The notes below the pieces were generated by a model. The model did no database searches. It saw nothing but the letters and a program-made list of their open reading frames with translations, and had not been told where the DNA came from. A program made the position numbers and the translations under genes. This document shows, one piece after another, positions 51,403 through 60,372 of a stretch of 64,000 bases of DNA; within the stretch, counting starts at the first letter, position 1, and each line of letters begins with the position of its first letter. The stretch is from NCBI GenBank assembly GCA_947476195.1, contig CANJPT010000005.1, positions 20,971 through 84,970 on the forward strand, in the 5' to 3' direction. Origin of the DNA: Lewinellaceae bacterium. Its GTDB lineage: Bacteria; Bacteroidota; Bacteroidia; Chitinophagales; Saprospiraceae.

Positions 51403-52392
51403 TTGAAAATCCTCCTGCTACGCTTTTCCTCCATTGGCGACATCGTGTTGACTACGCCTGTAACTCGCTGCCTTAAAAAACAGTTGGGTGCTGAATTGCA
51501 TTTCCTGACCAAAGATTCGTTCGCTTCTATTTTGGACACAAATCCCTATATCGATCGGGTCTTTACCTTCCAAAAAGAAATTCCAGCTTCGCTGATCGAC
51601 CATCTCAAAAGCGAGCAATACGATCTGATTCTCGACCTGCACCACAATCTTCGAACCTTACGGCTAAAAATGGCATTAAGACGTCCTGTGTTTTCCTTCG
51701 ATAAACTAAATTGGAAAAAATGGTTGCTGGTCAATTTGAAAATTGACAGAATGCCCGAGGAGCACATTGTGTATCGATACCTGGCAACTACGAAGCACCT
51801 GGGCGTACAATATGATGGCGATGGCCTGGATTATTTTATCCCTGAAACGGTTGATCTTGACAACATTGAACTTCCAGCCCAAGCTTTTGTGGCTTTTGCT
51901 ATCGGCGCAACCCATGCCACTAAACGATTGCCTGAAAAGAAGATTCTGGAGATTTGCCAACGCATTGCAATTCCAATCGTATTGCTCGGAGGAAAATCAG
52001 AACAAGAAACAGGCGAACGAATAGCCCGTGCCGCCGGCGGACATGTGACAAATATGTGTGCAAAACTCAGCCTGCATCAATCCGCCCACGTAGTGCGGTT
52101 ATCCAACATGGTTATCACCCATGATACGGGCCTGATGCATATTGCGGCGGCATTACGCAAACCAATTATTTCGGTTTGGGGTAGTACGGTACCCAGGTTT
52201 GGAATGTGGCCTTTCTACCCAACGGGTATGGACTTAAATACGTCTGTAGAAGCATTGGATCTGGACTGCCGACCTTGTTCCAAAATCGGATTTGACCAAT
52301 GTCCAAAATCACATTTCAACTGCATGCATAAAATCGATACCGCACAAATTGAAAGTCTGATTTCTTCAATTCAACATGCATCAATTGGATGA
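51403..52392 (+). CDS. Glycosyltransferase family 9 (LPS heptosyltransferase-type)
   Basis: 329 aa from a TTG at 51403. This reads MKILLLRFSSIGDIVLTTPVTRCLKKQLGAELHFLTKD, the standard GT9 start, and no ATG fits. GT9 marks: SSIGDIVLTTP, the pattern DLILDLHHNLRT and SFDKLNWKKW, HATKRLPEKK, GGKSEQETGE, and the C-terminal TGLMHIAAALRKPIISVWGSTVP (donor-binding). Such enzymes add heptose or a related sugar to lipid A-core in the inner membrane/cytoplasm. Near the end CRPCSKIGFDQCPKSHFNCM has five Cys, which fits the metal- or disulfide-like tail of some GT9 proteins. A terminator lies directly upstream. Confidence 0.9.
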   Translation: MKILLLRFSSIGDIVLTTPVTRCLKKQLGAELHFLTKDSFASILDTNPYIDRVFTFQKEIPASLIDHLKSEQYDLILDLHHNLRTLRLKMALRRPVFSFDKLNWKKWLLVNLKIDRMPEEHIVYRYLATTKHLGVQYDGDGLDYFIPETVDLDNIELPAQAFVAFAIGATHATKRLPEKKILEICQRIAIPIVLLGGKSEQETGERIARAAGGHVTNMCAKLSLHQSAHVVRLSNMVITHDTGLMHIAAALRKPIISVWGSTVPRFGMWPFYPTGMDLNTSVEALDLDCRPCSKIGFDQCPKSHFNCMHKIDTAQIESLISSIQHASIG

Positions 52393-52695
52393 CTTAAATT
52401 CGAGTATCAAAACAATGAAGGCTAAAATTGAAGCAAGCGACTATTTTTTGTTGCAACAAAACCATCGATATTTGCCTCCAAACTGCTAAAATCCATTTTT
52501 TCAGAAAAAGCCTCGCCTTGGTTTGTTGCTGAATCTGGATTTTGCTCTACTTTTCGCCGAGAAACATCTTAGAGCCAGAGACAAAAGATTTTCGGACCTT
52601 GGATTTCCTTTCAGAAAAACAGAAGTCCTACCCTATTTCAAACACCTAGTCTTTACGGCTCAAATCCATTGTCAATCTGTCCAATGTCAATTATT
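52393..52695. other. 303-bp gap with promoter of the PorP/SprF gene
   Basis: Holds the promoter at 52526-52555 and, near the start codon, a CATTGTCAAT...CCAATGTCAATTATT stretch related to the AATGTCC repeats at 20644. No coding frame of note. Confidence 0.5.
52526..52555 (+). promoter_or_regulatory. Candidate promoter TTG-N19-TACTTTTC
   Basis: Spacing is correct, -7 box has one mismatch at the last base; predicts a leader of about 140 nt for the PorP/SprF gene. Confidence 0.45.
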
Positions 52696-53766
52696 ATGAA
52701 CATTAGAAAACTACTTTTCCTACTCGCTGCGTCACTTAGTCTTTCAGCACTTCACGCTCAGGACATTCACTTTTCTCAGTACAACATGTCTCCTATGACT
52801 CTCAATCCTGCCAATATTGGCAATTTTGAAGGTACTGTTCGCATTGGTGGTATTTACCGCGGCCAATGGGCCAGTGTGATTGGAAATAAAGGTCAATACA
52901 AAACACCCTCACTTTGGGTGGATGCACCCATCATCACAGGTTTCCGCAAACGAGATTGGGTCGGGGTAGGCCTCGTCTTCTTCTCCGACAAAGCCGGAGC
53001 TGGTGGTCTTACCCACACTGCTGCAAAGCTTGGGGCTTCTTACCACCTTGCTTTAGACAAAAAAGGCAATGCTTATCTTACTTTTGGTGGCCAATATGGC
53101 CAGGCCTCCCGCAAACTTAATCCTGAAGGCCTACGGTTTGAAGAAGGGATCGTAAATCCTACGCCAGCAGGTGGCTATAATGCTGGCGCTCAGGTTGACT
53201 TTTTAAATGCTACCGAAGCGAAATCCGACTGGACCGACATCGATGGCGGGGTAGTTCTCCGTGCCAAACTTAACAAACGGATGGATATGAGCCTCGGTTA
53301 CGCCATGTACCATATTGGCAGGGGAAAATATGGTTTGGTCTCAGGTGGCACTTCCTCCGGAGGTTCAAACAGCAGCGACGAAATTGCGCGCCGTTCTGTC
53401 ATTACCGGCTTATTCAATATTAAGATGACCGACAAATTTTCCGTAGCACCGTCCTTCATTTATCAAACAATGAGCGGTGCCGACGAAATTAGCCTTCAGG
53501 CCCTCGGTGCTTATGCTTTCAATACTGAAAAAGATATTGACCTTAATTTTGGCTTAGGATACCGCCTTACTGGTGGTGATGCTATTTACCCCATGTTTGG
53601 TGCCCGAATTAAAACACTTCGGGTTGGCCTTGCTTATGATGTAAACATCAGTTCGCTCAATCAGGTAAGTAATTACCGCGGTGGTTTTGAGCTGGCAGCT
53701 AATTATATTGTAAAGATCTACAAACCAGCTAAAATCAAAACTAAGGTGCTTTGTCCAAGGTTTTGA
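52696..53766 (+). CDS. PorP/SprF-family type IX secretion outer-membrane protein
   Basis: 356 aa from the ATG at 52696 (MNIRKLLFLLAASLSLSALHAQ, signal peptide); an in-frame start at 52669 would lengthen it without a signal. The start of the mature protein, DIHFSQYNMSPMTLNPANIGNFEGTVRIGGIYRGQWAS, is the signature of the PorP/SprF family, an outer-membrane beta-barrel that works with the T9SS and, as SprF, with gliding-type substrates carrying a type B C-terminal domain. The rest is beta-rich (VGVGLVFFSDKAGAGGL, DLNFGLGYRLTGGDAIYPMFGARI). The PorE-like gene follows on the same strand, 77 bp on. It may partner the SprB-type protein at 3127-6885, but this is inference. Confidence 0.92.
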   Translation: MNIRKLLFLLAASLSLSALHAQDIHFSQYNMSPMTLNPANIGNFEGTVRIGGIYRGQWASVIGNKGQYKTPSLWVDAPIITGFRKRDWVGVGLVFFSDKAGAGGLTHTAAKLGASYHLALDKKGNAYLTFGGQYGQASRKLNPEGLRFEEGIVNPTPAGGYNAGAQVDFLNATEAKSDWTDIDGGVVLRAKLNKRMDMSLGYAMYHIGRGKYGLVSGGTSSGGSNSSDEIARRSVITGLFNIKMTDKFSVAPSFIYQTMSGADEISLQALGAYAFNTEKDIDLNFGLGYRLTGGDAIYPMFGARIKTLRVGLAYDVNISSLNQVSNYRGGFELAANYIVKIYKPAKIKTKVLCPRF

Positions 53767-53843
53767 TCCCCTTTTGTTCTGCTTTCAAAAAGCCAATTCT
53801 CCATTCTATAAAAACAACCCGGTCTGACCGGGGAAACGATACG

Positions 53844-55895
53844 ATGAAAAAAATTCTCTTTTTCCTCACCCTTGCTACTTTTTTGGCCATTGGCGCAAAA
53901 GCTCAGCCACTTAACCGCGCAACTCCAGAAGCCAACCTTAAATCAGCCAAAGAAGCTGAGGCAGATGGAAACCCTTACGCTGCGCTGGACCTGTATGAAA
54001 AATATATGGCCGAAAACAAAAATGACAAGCAGACCGCTGCCAAAGTAGCAAAACTAAATCTTGAACTTCGGGACTATGAAAAGGCCGAAAAAGGGTTTGG
54101 TCGTTTGGTCAACCGCGATCGAAAATTAGAGTTTACTGAACTCAAATACTGGCTCGCACTGAGCATGAAATACAATGGAAAATATGGCGATGCGGTCGAT
54201 ATGTTTAATCAGTACATCGCAGATGGTGCTGACGATGCCCTTAAAATGGCCGCTAAACGAGAAATCGCTGGCTGCGAGCTCGCAAAAAAAATGAAGCAGC
54301 CGGATAACCTGATGGTCGGAAACCTTGGAAAAACGGCTAATAACCCGCAAACAGACGGCTCTCCCTCTTATAACGGAGGGGATTTATACTTCACTTCTAT
54401 TCGCTCCAAAGAAGTTGTAATTTTGAATGGCAAAGAGGGCGACTGGCACTCTAAAATCTACACGACTTCAAAATCTGGCACTGAATACGGAGAACCAAAG
54501 GCATTGGGGACACAAATCAACCGCGAAGGCTGGCACCAAGGCAACGTGAGCGTTGCAGCCGATGGAAAAACGATGTATTTTACGCGTGTCGAACTTTCTG
54601 AAAAAGGTCAGGATATTGGCACAAGCAAAATCTTTATCTCAAAAAAAGAAGCCGAAGGCTGGGGTGGCGCAAATGAAGCAGGTGGGGTAAATGGTGATTT
54701 TATCGCTAAACACCCCTGTGAAGGTGAACTTTTTGGCGAAAAAGTACTGTTTTTTGTTGCCAATATGCCTGGAGGTAAAGGCGGTTTTGACATTTACTAC
54801 GCAACAAAAAAATCAGAAAATACCTTTGGACTGCCTATTAACCTTGGTTCTGTAGTTAATACCGCAGGGGATGAAGCGTCGCCTTTTTACCAGGATGGAA
54901 AACTGTGGTTCAGCAGCAATGGCCGACCTACCATTGGAGGGTACGATGTATTTGAGACTCAATGGAACGGCTCAGTCTGGAGCGAACCAAAAATAATGCC
55001 TATGGGCATCAATACAAGTCTTGACGACCTGCACTATACCTGTTCTCCAGATGGCTATACAGGATTCATTCAGAGCAATCGTCCCGGCCCAAATAACCTC
55101 AAAAGCAAAACTTGTTGCGATGATATCTACGCATGGGAGATAGAACGCATCAAAGTGGATTTGCTGGCCAAAACATTCCGCTACAAACGCAAGGGCGAAA
55201 AAGAAAACCAGCCGCTTAAGGGAACGGTAGTTACCATGCTTGATGTAACGGAAAAGAAAGCAACAAATGTGGATGAAAAGACCAATATCGCTGCAAATGA
55301 TTTTTCGTTCACCCTTCTGCCAGAAAGGTCTTACATGGCCATTGCCAATGCTGAAGGCTACAAGCCTGATACTTTGGTGTTCAACACCTTAGGGGTTAAA
55401 AAAAGTGTGAGTATGGAGAAAAAGCTCACGCTCCACCTCATCAAGCGGGAACCAGAATACGATACCCTACGAATCAACGAGCCAATTCGACTCGACAACA
55501 TTCTGTACGATTACAACAAAGCAGATATTCGTCCAGATGCGGAACCTGATTTACAAGGTGTGGTAGATTTGATGAAAAAATACCCCGACATGAAGATCGA
55601 ACTATCCTCGCACACGGACGCCCGTGGTAATGATAGCTACAACGAAGACCTTTCCCAACGTCGTGCAAACAGTGCAGTTGCCTGGATCGTATCAAAAGGT
55701 GTCACCGCTGATCGAATTTTAGCCAAAGGCTACGGCGAAAAGCAGTTGCTGAATAAATGTACCAATGGTGTAGAATGTACCGAAGAAGAACACCAACTTA
55801 ACCGTCGTACAGAATTCAAGATCACCGCAGGGCCTACCAGCATTATCATTGAAAAAGTGGAAAAAAGAGAAAAGAAACCAGCTGGCGGGAACTAA
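53844..55895 (+). CDS. PorE-like T9SS lipoprotein/OmpA-type protein
   Basis: 683 aa from the ATG at 53844 (MKKILFFLTLATFLAIGAKAQ). Four-part layout: TPR-like helices (AKEAEADGNPYAALDLYEKYMAENKNDKQ ...), a beta-propeller-like region with PD40-type repeats (SPSYNGGDLYFTSIRSKE ... YYATKKSENTFGLPINLGSVV), a carboxypeptidase-regulatory-like or Ig domain (KGTVVTMLDVTEKKATN...), and a C-terminal OmpA domain (IRLDNILYDYNKADIRPDAEPDLQGVVDLMKKYPDMKIELSSHTDARG). This is the order of PorE, which ties the T9SS to peptidoglycan. It forms a pair with the PorP/SprF gene. A strong terminator follows (55949-55988). Confidence 0.9.
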   Translation: MKKILFFLTLATFLAIGAKAQPLNRATPEANLKSAKEAEADGNPYAALDLYEKYMAENKNDKQTAAKVAKLNLELRDYEKAEKGFGRLVNRDRKLEFTELKYWLALSMKYNGKYGDAVDMFNQYIADGADDALKMAAKREIAGCELAKKMKQPDNLMVGNLGKTANNPQTDGSPSYNGGDLYFTSIRSKEVVILNGKEGDWHSKIYTTSKSGTEYGEPKALGTQINREGWHQGNVSVAADGKTMYFTRVELSEKGQDIGTSKIFISKKEAEGWGGANEAGGVNGDFIAKHPCEGELFGEKVLFFVANMPGGKGGFDIYYATKKSENTFGLPINLGSVVNTAGDEASPFYQDGKLWFSSNGRPTIGGYDVFETQWNGSVWSEPKIMPMGINTSLDDLHYTCSPDGYTGFIQSNRPGPNNLKSKTCCDDIYAWEIERIKVDLLAKTFRYKRKGEKENQPLKGTVVTMLDVTEKKATNVDEKTNIAANDFSFTLLPERSYMAIANAEGYKPDTLVFNTLGVKKSVSMEKKLTLHLIKREPEYDTLRINEPIRLDNILYDYNKADIRPDAEPDLQGVVDLMKKYPDMKIELSSHTDARGNDSYNEDLSQRRANSAVAWIVSKGVTADRILAKGYGEKQLLNKCTNGVECTEEEHQLNRRTEFKITAGPTSIIIEKVEKREKKPAGGN

Positions 55896-55948
55896 TCAAT
55901 GAAGATAATTGCCTTTTAAGGTAATAATTTTTTGAAAACCTAAAATGA

Positions 55949-55988
55949 AAAAGTGCCTGGCTTTTGAATATCAAAGCCAGGCACTTTT
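55949..55988 (+). terminator. Rho-independent terminator of the PorP-PorE unit
   Basis: A perfect 16-bp stem (55949-55964 with 55973-55988), 8-nt loop, then ATTTTTT. Confidence 0.9.
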
Positions 55989-56140
55989 ATTTTTTCCCTC
56001 AAACCAGTAACCATCCCGATGCATAAATATGACCCAAGCCAGTGCGGGGAAAAAATGAGCTGGTGGAGCATCCGTGATATTTAAAGTACTTTTCTGTCTT
56101 CAAACGTTTAGATCATGTCAAGACAGAAGCTTATTTTTTC

Positions 56141-56148
56141 TACTTTTG
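56141..56148 (+). promoter_or_regulatory. Candidate -7 element (TACTTTTG) for the NifU-like gene
   Basis: Perfect TAnnTTTG and the same TACTTTTGCC extension as other promoters here, 18 bp before the ATG at 56167. No good TTG. Confidence 0.4.
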
Positions 56149-56166
56149 CCTCAAATTCAACAATAA

Positions 56167-56418
56167 ATGATAGCCACAGCAAACAGACAGGATCTTAATG
56201 AAAGAGTAGAAGCAGCCCTTGATACCATACGCCCACACCTTCGGGTAGATGGAGGTGATGTAGAGTTGGTTGAGGTTACAAACGATATGTACGTCAAGAT
56301 TCGCTGGATGGGAATGTGTGAATCATGTTCCATGTCTGGAATGACCCTGCGGGCTGGCATTCAGGAAGCAATACAAAGCAAAATCCCGGAAATCGTGGGG
56401 GTAGAAGCGGTAAATTAA
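56167..56418 (+). CDS. NifU C-terminal-like Fe-S scaffold protein
   Basis: 83 aa, a single Nfu-type domain. Helix RVEAALDTIRPHLRVDGGDVELVEV, then RWMGMCESCSMSGMTLRAGIQEAIQSKIPEI, where the Cys-x-x-Cys binds a [4Fe-4S] cluster for transfer to apo-enzymes. Size and motif match short Nfu proteins in the cytoplasm. Single gene. Confidence 0.93.
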   Translation: MIATANRQDLNERVEAALDTIRPHLRVDGGDVELVEVTNDMYVKIRWMGMCESCSMSGMTLRAGIQEAIQSKIPEIVGVEAVN

Positions 56419-56424
56419 AAATAT

Positions 56425-56504
56425 GGTCAATGGATTTAAGGTGGTCAATGTGTGCCAAAGCATAAGATTACACCACTCTCCATCGAGTGCAAGTCACATT
56501 GCCC
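56425..56504. repeat. GGTCAAT/ATTG-CCC repeat pair between two genes
   Basis: GGTCAAT at 56425-56431 and 56443-56449 (18-bp step), then an inverted-like ATTGCCCACATTA at 56498. Same motif family as 61065-61237, where copies are more regular. Confidence 0.6.
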
Positions 56505-56514
56505 ACATTAATCA

Positions 56515-58578
56515 CTACCATTTCATACGGGCCTGAATTTTCCAAACCCGCTCTTTCCCGGTTTTTCCTGCATCCGTTACAGCTAGATTTTGGTTGGTTT
56601 CCTCCATTCGTGCGTCCAATCGAAGCCAACGATTCATCCTCCAATGGAGATTTAGGTACCAGCGTGTACCTCTTCCAGAAAAAGATGGGATTGATACTGC
56701 AGCAAAAAGATCATTTTCAAAGGCATATACCCTTGAATCATAACCCTCGGTGTCGAATATTGCATACCGAAAAGAAGCAGATATTGGACTACTCAATGGC
56801 TTGATCACCGCTTCCTGATAAGCAATAAAACCTTGCATCGGTTTGTTTTCCCCGATTTGGTAAGTGGTCCATTCTACCCTGCTGCGGAGTTCAATAGGTT
56901 TACTGACTTTATAAATAGCGTGCAACCTAATTCGATCCCGTTTCGCATAAATGAGCCCAAAAGGTTTCCCCTGATCATCATTTCGTTGTTTATTTTCCGA
57001 TTGCCACAAGGCATACACGGAGAAATTGCGGCTTTTGGTCCACAACAAACGAGCAAGGTATTCCTGACCAACCGAAGGGGCATCTACTTCAAACCGAAGC
57101 CATGGATGCCGCCAAATATCTGTATAAAAGTTTAACTGCCAACGCCTTACCCAACGAATATCCGCTCCCAAATAGAGCCCCTGTTCATTGCTTGCCCCGG
57201 ATGCATCTGAAAATGGATTGCCATAAATGGATTGATAATCCTTTGACAGTGAACGGTGAACTGCAGAAATCGTAACGTGACGATCCGCTGAAAAGAGTAA
57301 TCCATTTACGGTTGCCAGACCTCCATTGTCGCTTTGTGCCGTTTCACCAAATAGAAACGTATTCCGCCAGCGGTAGTTGTAATCGAGGCTCAGCCCCATC
57401 AGACTTTGACCCTGAAATACGAATTGCCTATAGGGAGCCGGAGAACGGATCCAGGGCTTATCATAGGCTATATAAAGGGCATTTGCCGTGATCTGCCCGC
57501 GATTACCTATCCAGCTGGCAGACAATCCACCAACTTGTTCATGAATTTTCTTCTCATCCGCGATCTCTGCTTGCGTACGGTGATAACCAGAGGTTTGAAG
57601 GGAAGAAAACGCTTCTTCATTGGTTTGAAAGTCCATGGTGTCGATTTCGACCACATTGGCATCCCGACGTCGATTGGAATACAGTGCCGTTACCTCCATG
57701 TGTTTGCCAAAGGCAAGTGTACTGGCTGCACCTCTAAAGTAATAGGTCTCCCCAAAAGCGCCATAGGCATTCAATTTGCGCCCACCCCTTGCCACAGAGA
57801 CTGTTTCCGCTGATTTTCCGGGAGCGAATCCAGTTTGTAACAAAAGCCCTTGTCCCATACGGACTGAATAATCTCCAATAGCTACTGCACGAACCCTTTG
57901 GTTCCAATTTTGTAGAAATAAATGCGCGCTATAATAATCAAATCCCAGCGGGTTACTGCCCTTAAACAGGCTCTCCCCGGCATCACTTTCTGCTGTAAAT
58001 CCATAGCGAAGTCGATTATCAAAGGAATGTCGGTAACGGATTGCCCATGCATTCGGCCCTCCTTCCGCTTTGTTTGTATCGTAATTTGGTGAATCAGGAT
58101 GAGACCAGCGAAGAAACAATTCTTGCTCACCCTTCCAAAATCCTTCATATAGCTTTGTATTACGGGTATCTATACCTGTTTTGACCCTGCTAAACTGAAG
58201 CAAGCGACGGATATCAGCCAGATCCCAGCCAGGAACAGCCTGAAGCTCGTATTCTACCAGAAATGGTCCAAACTGATTGCGGTAAGCCAGCAGGTTTTCC
58301 ACTTGAAGTTCATTGAATATTTTTATCCCAAGCAAGTCTTCCCTGCCGACGGTATTAAGGTTCAGCGGTCTTTCACGGAGGTGCTCGAGGTTTTCTAAAA
58401 AAAGTTGCGCATCCGATTCGGAGGCTGATTCATTGTCGCGAAAGAAATTTTCAAGTAACTCATCTACCGTTTGAGCTTGTAAAAACAAGGGCGAAAGGGT
58501 CAAAAACAGCATCGCAAGAAACTTTAACAAAATATTTTTATTCAGATCTTGTGAATAAATAAGGCGTGCTTGCGTCAT
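56515..58578 (-). CDS. Outer-membrane protein with N-terminal helix-hairpin-helix domain
   Basis: 687 aa. A hydrophobic signal-like segment (ILLKFLAMLFLTLSPLFLQAQ) is followed by a helical domain with two HhH-like turns: RPLNLNTVGREDLLGIKIFNELQVENLLAYRNQFG and EYELQAVPGWDLADIRRLLQF, similar to ComEA-type modules. The rest (from about residue 150) is rich in alternating hydrophobic strands and aromatic turns (GEQELFLRWSHPD, GFTAESDAGESLF, WQLNFYTDIWRHPWLRFEVD), consistent with an outer-membrane beta-barrel. In Bacteroidota this HhH-barrel combination is common but uncharacterised. DNA uptake is suggested only by the HhH. Confidence 0.8.
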   Translation of the reverse strand: MTQARLIYSQDLNKNILLKFLAMLFLTLSPLFLQAQTVDELLENFFRDNESASESDAQLFLENLEHLRERPLNLNTVGREDLLGIKIFNELQVENLLAYRNQFGPFLVEYELQAVPGWDLADIRRLLQFSRVKTGIDTRNTKLYEGFWKGEQELFLRWSHPDSPNYDTNKAEGGPNAWAIRYRHSFDNRLRYGFTAESDAGESLFKGSNPLGFDYYSAHLFLQNWNQRVRAVAIGDYSVRMGQGLLLQTGFAPGKSAETVSVARGGRKLNAYGAFGETYYFRGAASTLAFGKHMEVTALYSNRRRDANVVEIDTMDFQTNEEAFSSLQTSGYHRTQAEIADEKKIHEQVGGLSASWIGNRGQITANALYIAYDKPWIRSPAPYRQFVFQGQSLMGLSLDYNYRWRNTFLFGETAQSDNGGLATVNGLLFSADRHVTISAVHRSLSKDYQSIYGNPFSDASGASNEQGLYLGADIRWVRRWQLNFYTDIWRHPWLRFEVDAPSVGQEYLARLLWTKSRNFSVYALWQSENKQRNDDQGKPFGLIYAKRDRIRLHAIYKVSKPIELRSRVEWTTYQIGENKPMQGFIAYQEAVIKPLSSPISASFRYAIFDTEGYDSRVYAFENDLFAAVSIPSFSGRGTRWYLNLHWRMNRWLRLDARMEETNQNLAVTDAGKTGKERVWKIQARMKW

Positions 58579-58688
58579 AAGTCAGATTTACACAAAAAGA
58601 AGGTTAAGTGCGAAAGATACGTTTGCGCCAATGACTTTAGACAACACAATTTCCACACAATTCAAAGTGCTAAAACGCAATCAACCAC

Positions 58689-58696
58689 TACCTTTG
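58689..58696 (+). promoter_or_regulatory. Candidate -7 element (TACCTTTG) for the small lipoprotein
   Basis: Perfect TAnnTTTG, 42 bp before the ATG at 58739; no clear TTG. A second perfect match (TACGTTTG, 58618) lies further upstream. Confidence 0.4.
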
Positions 58697-58738
58697 CCAA
58701 ATCATTTTTTTAACCATTAAAAATCACCTTTCTCAAAC

Positions 58739-58999
58739 ATGAAAAAATCTGTTTTAGGAATCATCGCTGGTGCAGCCATGATGTTCTCTTTGGCCTCCTG
58801 CGGCGAAAAACTGCTCACAGATGAGCAAGTACAGGCTGAAATCACCACTGGCTTCGAAGCTGGTAAAGCTGCCGTAGAACAAGAGATGGCATCAAAATGC
58901 GATGATAATTTCGAAGATCGGGTCACTGCTACTGTAGATCAGGCCAAAGCGGACTACGAAGCCGAAAAAGCAGCAGCAATGCCTGCAAGTAAAAAGTAA
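58739..58999 (+). CDS. Small lipoprotein with charged helix, unknown
   Basis: 86 aa. Lipoprotein signal MKKSVLGIIAGAAMMFSLASCGEK (lipobox ASC). The mature part is one highly charged helix: LTDEQVQAEITTGFEAGKAAVEQEMASKCDDNFEDRVTATVDQAKADYEAEKAAAM, with a single Cys (in SKCDD). A coiled-coil or stalk-like role is suggested by composition. The gene at 59061 is a likely paralogue, 61 bp downstream and probably co-transcribed, with the same spaced Cys in an acidic helix (TAECDARVQEEANTR). Confidence 0.65.
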   Translation: MKKSVLGIIAGAAMMFSLASCGEKLLTDEQVQAEITTGFEAGKAAVEQEMASKCDDNFEDRVTATVDQAKADYEAEKAAAMPASKK

Positions 59000-59060
59000 G
59001 CCTTTTGAAAACAACTCCAAATTCAATCTTAACTCGTTCACCGAAATTTATTTCACTACG

Positions 59061-59519
59061 ATGAATAAAAAATTGCTTTTAGCTGGCGCAGTAGCTGTGG
59101 CTGGCTTTTTTACCCTCACTGCATTCAATGGCAAAACCCTCGTTCAACAAAAAGAGGAAATTGCTTCTGCAGTAACCGCGAAACTCGAAATGCTTCGCAC
59201 GGAGAAAACAGCTGAATGCGATGCACGCGTTCAGGAAGAAGCCAATACGCGCATTGAGGCCTGGAAAGCTGAAATGGCTGCTGCTCCGGTCCCTGCTCCT
59301 GCAAAGGGCGGGACTAAAAAAGGAGGCTCAAAAGGCCCTAAAGTGGATCCAATACCGGTAAAACCTCCTCCTCCAGATCCTGCTCAGGCAAAAAAGGATA
59401 AAACAAGCGGCACTCCCGTAAGCAATACAGAGGAAAAAAAGTCAAAAACAGCTGGTGAAGCTCCTGTTCAAAATACAGACAAGAAAAAGTCAAAAACAGC
59501 TGGCGGCGGAAATCGTTAA
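59061..59519 (+). CDS. Secreted charged-helix protein with Lys/Pro-rich tail, unknown
   Basis: 152 aa. The N-terminal signal (MNKKLLLAGAVAVAGFFTLTAF) is uncleaved or cleaved after Phe-Asn. A helix follows (QQKEEIASAVTAKLEMLRTEKTAECDARVQEEANTRIEAWKAEM) like that of the preceding gene. The last 70 residues are Lys/Gly/Pro-rich (KGGTKKGGSKGPK, PIPVKPPPPDP) with a repeated KKSKTAG unit (two copies). Possibly a surface-adhering or peptidoglycan-binding basic tail. No known family. A bidirectional terminator follows. Confidence 0.65.
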   Translation: MNKKLLLAGAVAVAGFFTLTAFNGKTLVQQKEEIASAVTAKLEMLRTEKTAECDARVQEEANTRIEAWKAEMAAAPVPAPAKGGTKKGGSKGPKVDPIPVKPPPPDPAQAKKDKTSGTPVSNTEEKKSKTAGEAPVQNTDKKKSKTAGGGNR

Positions 59520-59530
59520 TTCAGTTTTCA

Positions 59531-59576
59531 GATAAAAAAAAAGCCCGACTCAATTGAGCCGGGCTTTTTTTTATCT
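59531..59576. terminator. Strong bidirectional terminator
   Basis: An A-run, stem GCCCGACTCAATTGAGCCGGGC and T-run lie inside a longer inverted repeat running from about CAGATAAAA (59529) to TTTTATCTG (59578), with one bulge. The A/T runs on both sides let it end both the gene at 59061 and the convergent lipoprotein gene at 59587. Confidence 0.85.
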
Positions 59577-59586
59577 GAAGTTTAAA

Positions 59587-60114
59587 CTAACGTGTGAACG
59601 TTACATTTGAACAGGTATTACTCACGATTGGTGTACCCGTTTCGTCAGAAACTGTATAGGTGATTGTCATTACAGTGCCAGAAATAGAACCGCTCCCAAC
59701 TACGAAGATATTATCATTGTCAGGTTGCTGACGGGCAATATTGATGGTCGTACCGTCCACCGTTGCTTTTACAGCTGCGATAAAACCACCCGTAGAAACC
59801 GGGCCATAAAAACCAGAAAGACTAACATCGCTGATACCTGAGCCAGAAGTTACACCAACCAAATATGGAGAAGCTTGACCAGAGTTTGAGCAGTTTTCGT
59901 TTACAGTATACGAACCAAGAAATTTTGCACGAACTTCTGTGTTACAAATTCCTTTACTATCAGCTTCGTACCCAGGGTCACACTCACAAGTACCATCAAG
60001 GCAGGTGCCGTTTACGCAATCTAAAGTAGCACACTTGTCGCCGCAAGAAGTGGTGGTCGTAAGAAGAAACGCACCGAAAAGGAATAAAGGAAGAATAAAG
60101 AGTTTTTTGCTCAT
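59587..60114 (-). CDS. Small lipoprotein with EGF-like Cys cluster
   Basis: 175 aa from the ATG at 60114 (MSKKLFILPLFLFGAFLLTTTTSCG, lipobox TSC). A Cys-rich EGF-like segment follows directly: CGDKCATLDCVNGTCLDGTCECDPGYEA. The remaining about 110 residues are a beta-rich domain (KFLGSYTVNENCSNSG ... GSGSISGTVMTITYTVSDETG) with a last Cys near the end. Bacteroidota have many lipoproteins of this form; no function is known. Confidence 0.75.
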   Translation of the reverse strand: MSKKLFILPLFLFGAFLLTTTTSCGDKCATLDCVNGTCLDGTCECDPGYEADSKGICNTEVRAKFLGSYTVNENCSNSGQASPYLVGVTSGSGISDVSLSGFYGPVSTGGFIAAVKATVDGTTINIARQQPDNDNIFVVGSGSISGTVMTITYTVSDETGTPIVSNTCSNVTFTR

Positions 60115-60372
60115 CTTTTGGAAATTTTTGTAAAAGGTGAATAGAATGAAAGTTAATTGTTTAGCGCAAAGGTATGTAAATGCTTCGTTTGAAAGCACTA
60201 AACAAAATGTTATTACTATACCCGCTTCCATAGATTACAAGTGGTGCGAAGCGCTGAAATTGCCAAAAGCCCAAACAAACATTTCAATTACACTGTCAGA
60301 TTTTCTTCGCTTCAAAATAGGAAGCAAAAAGTTTGTACTGGCTTCATTTCTTTAGAGCCAAGCACTTTGTTG

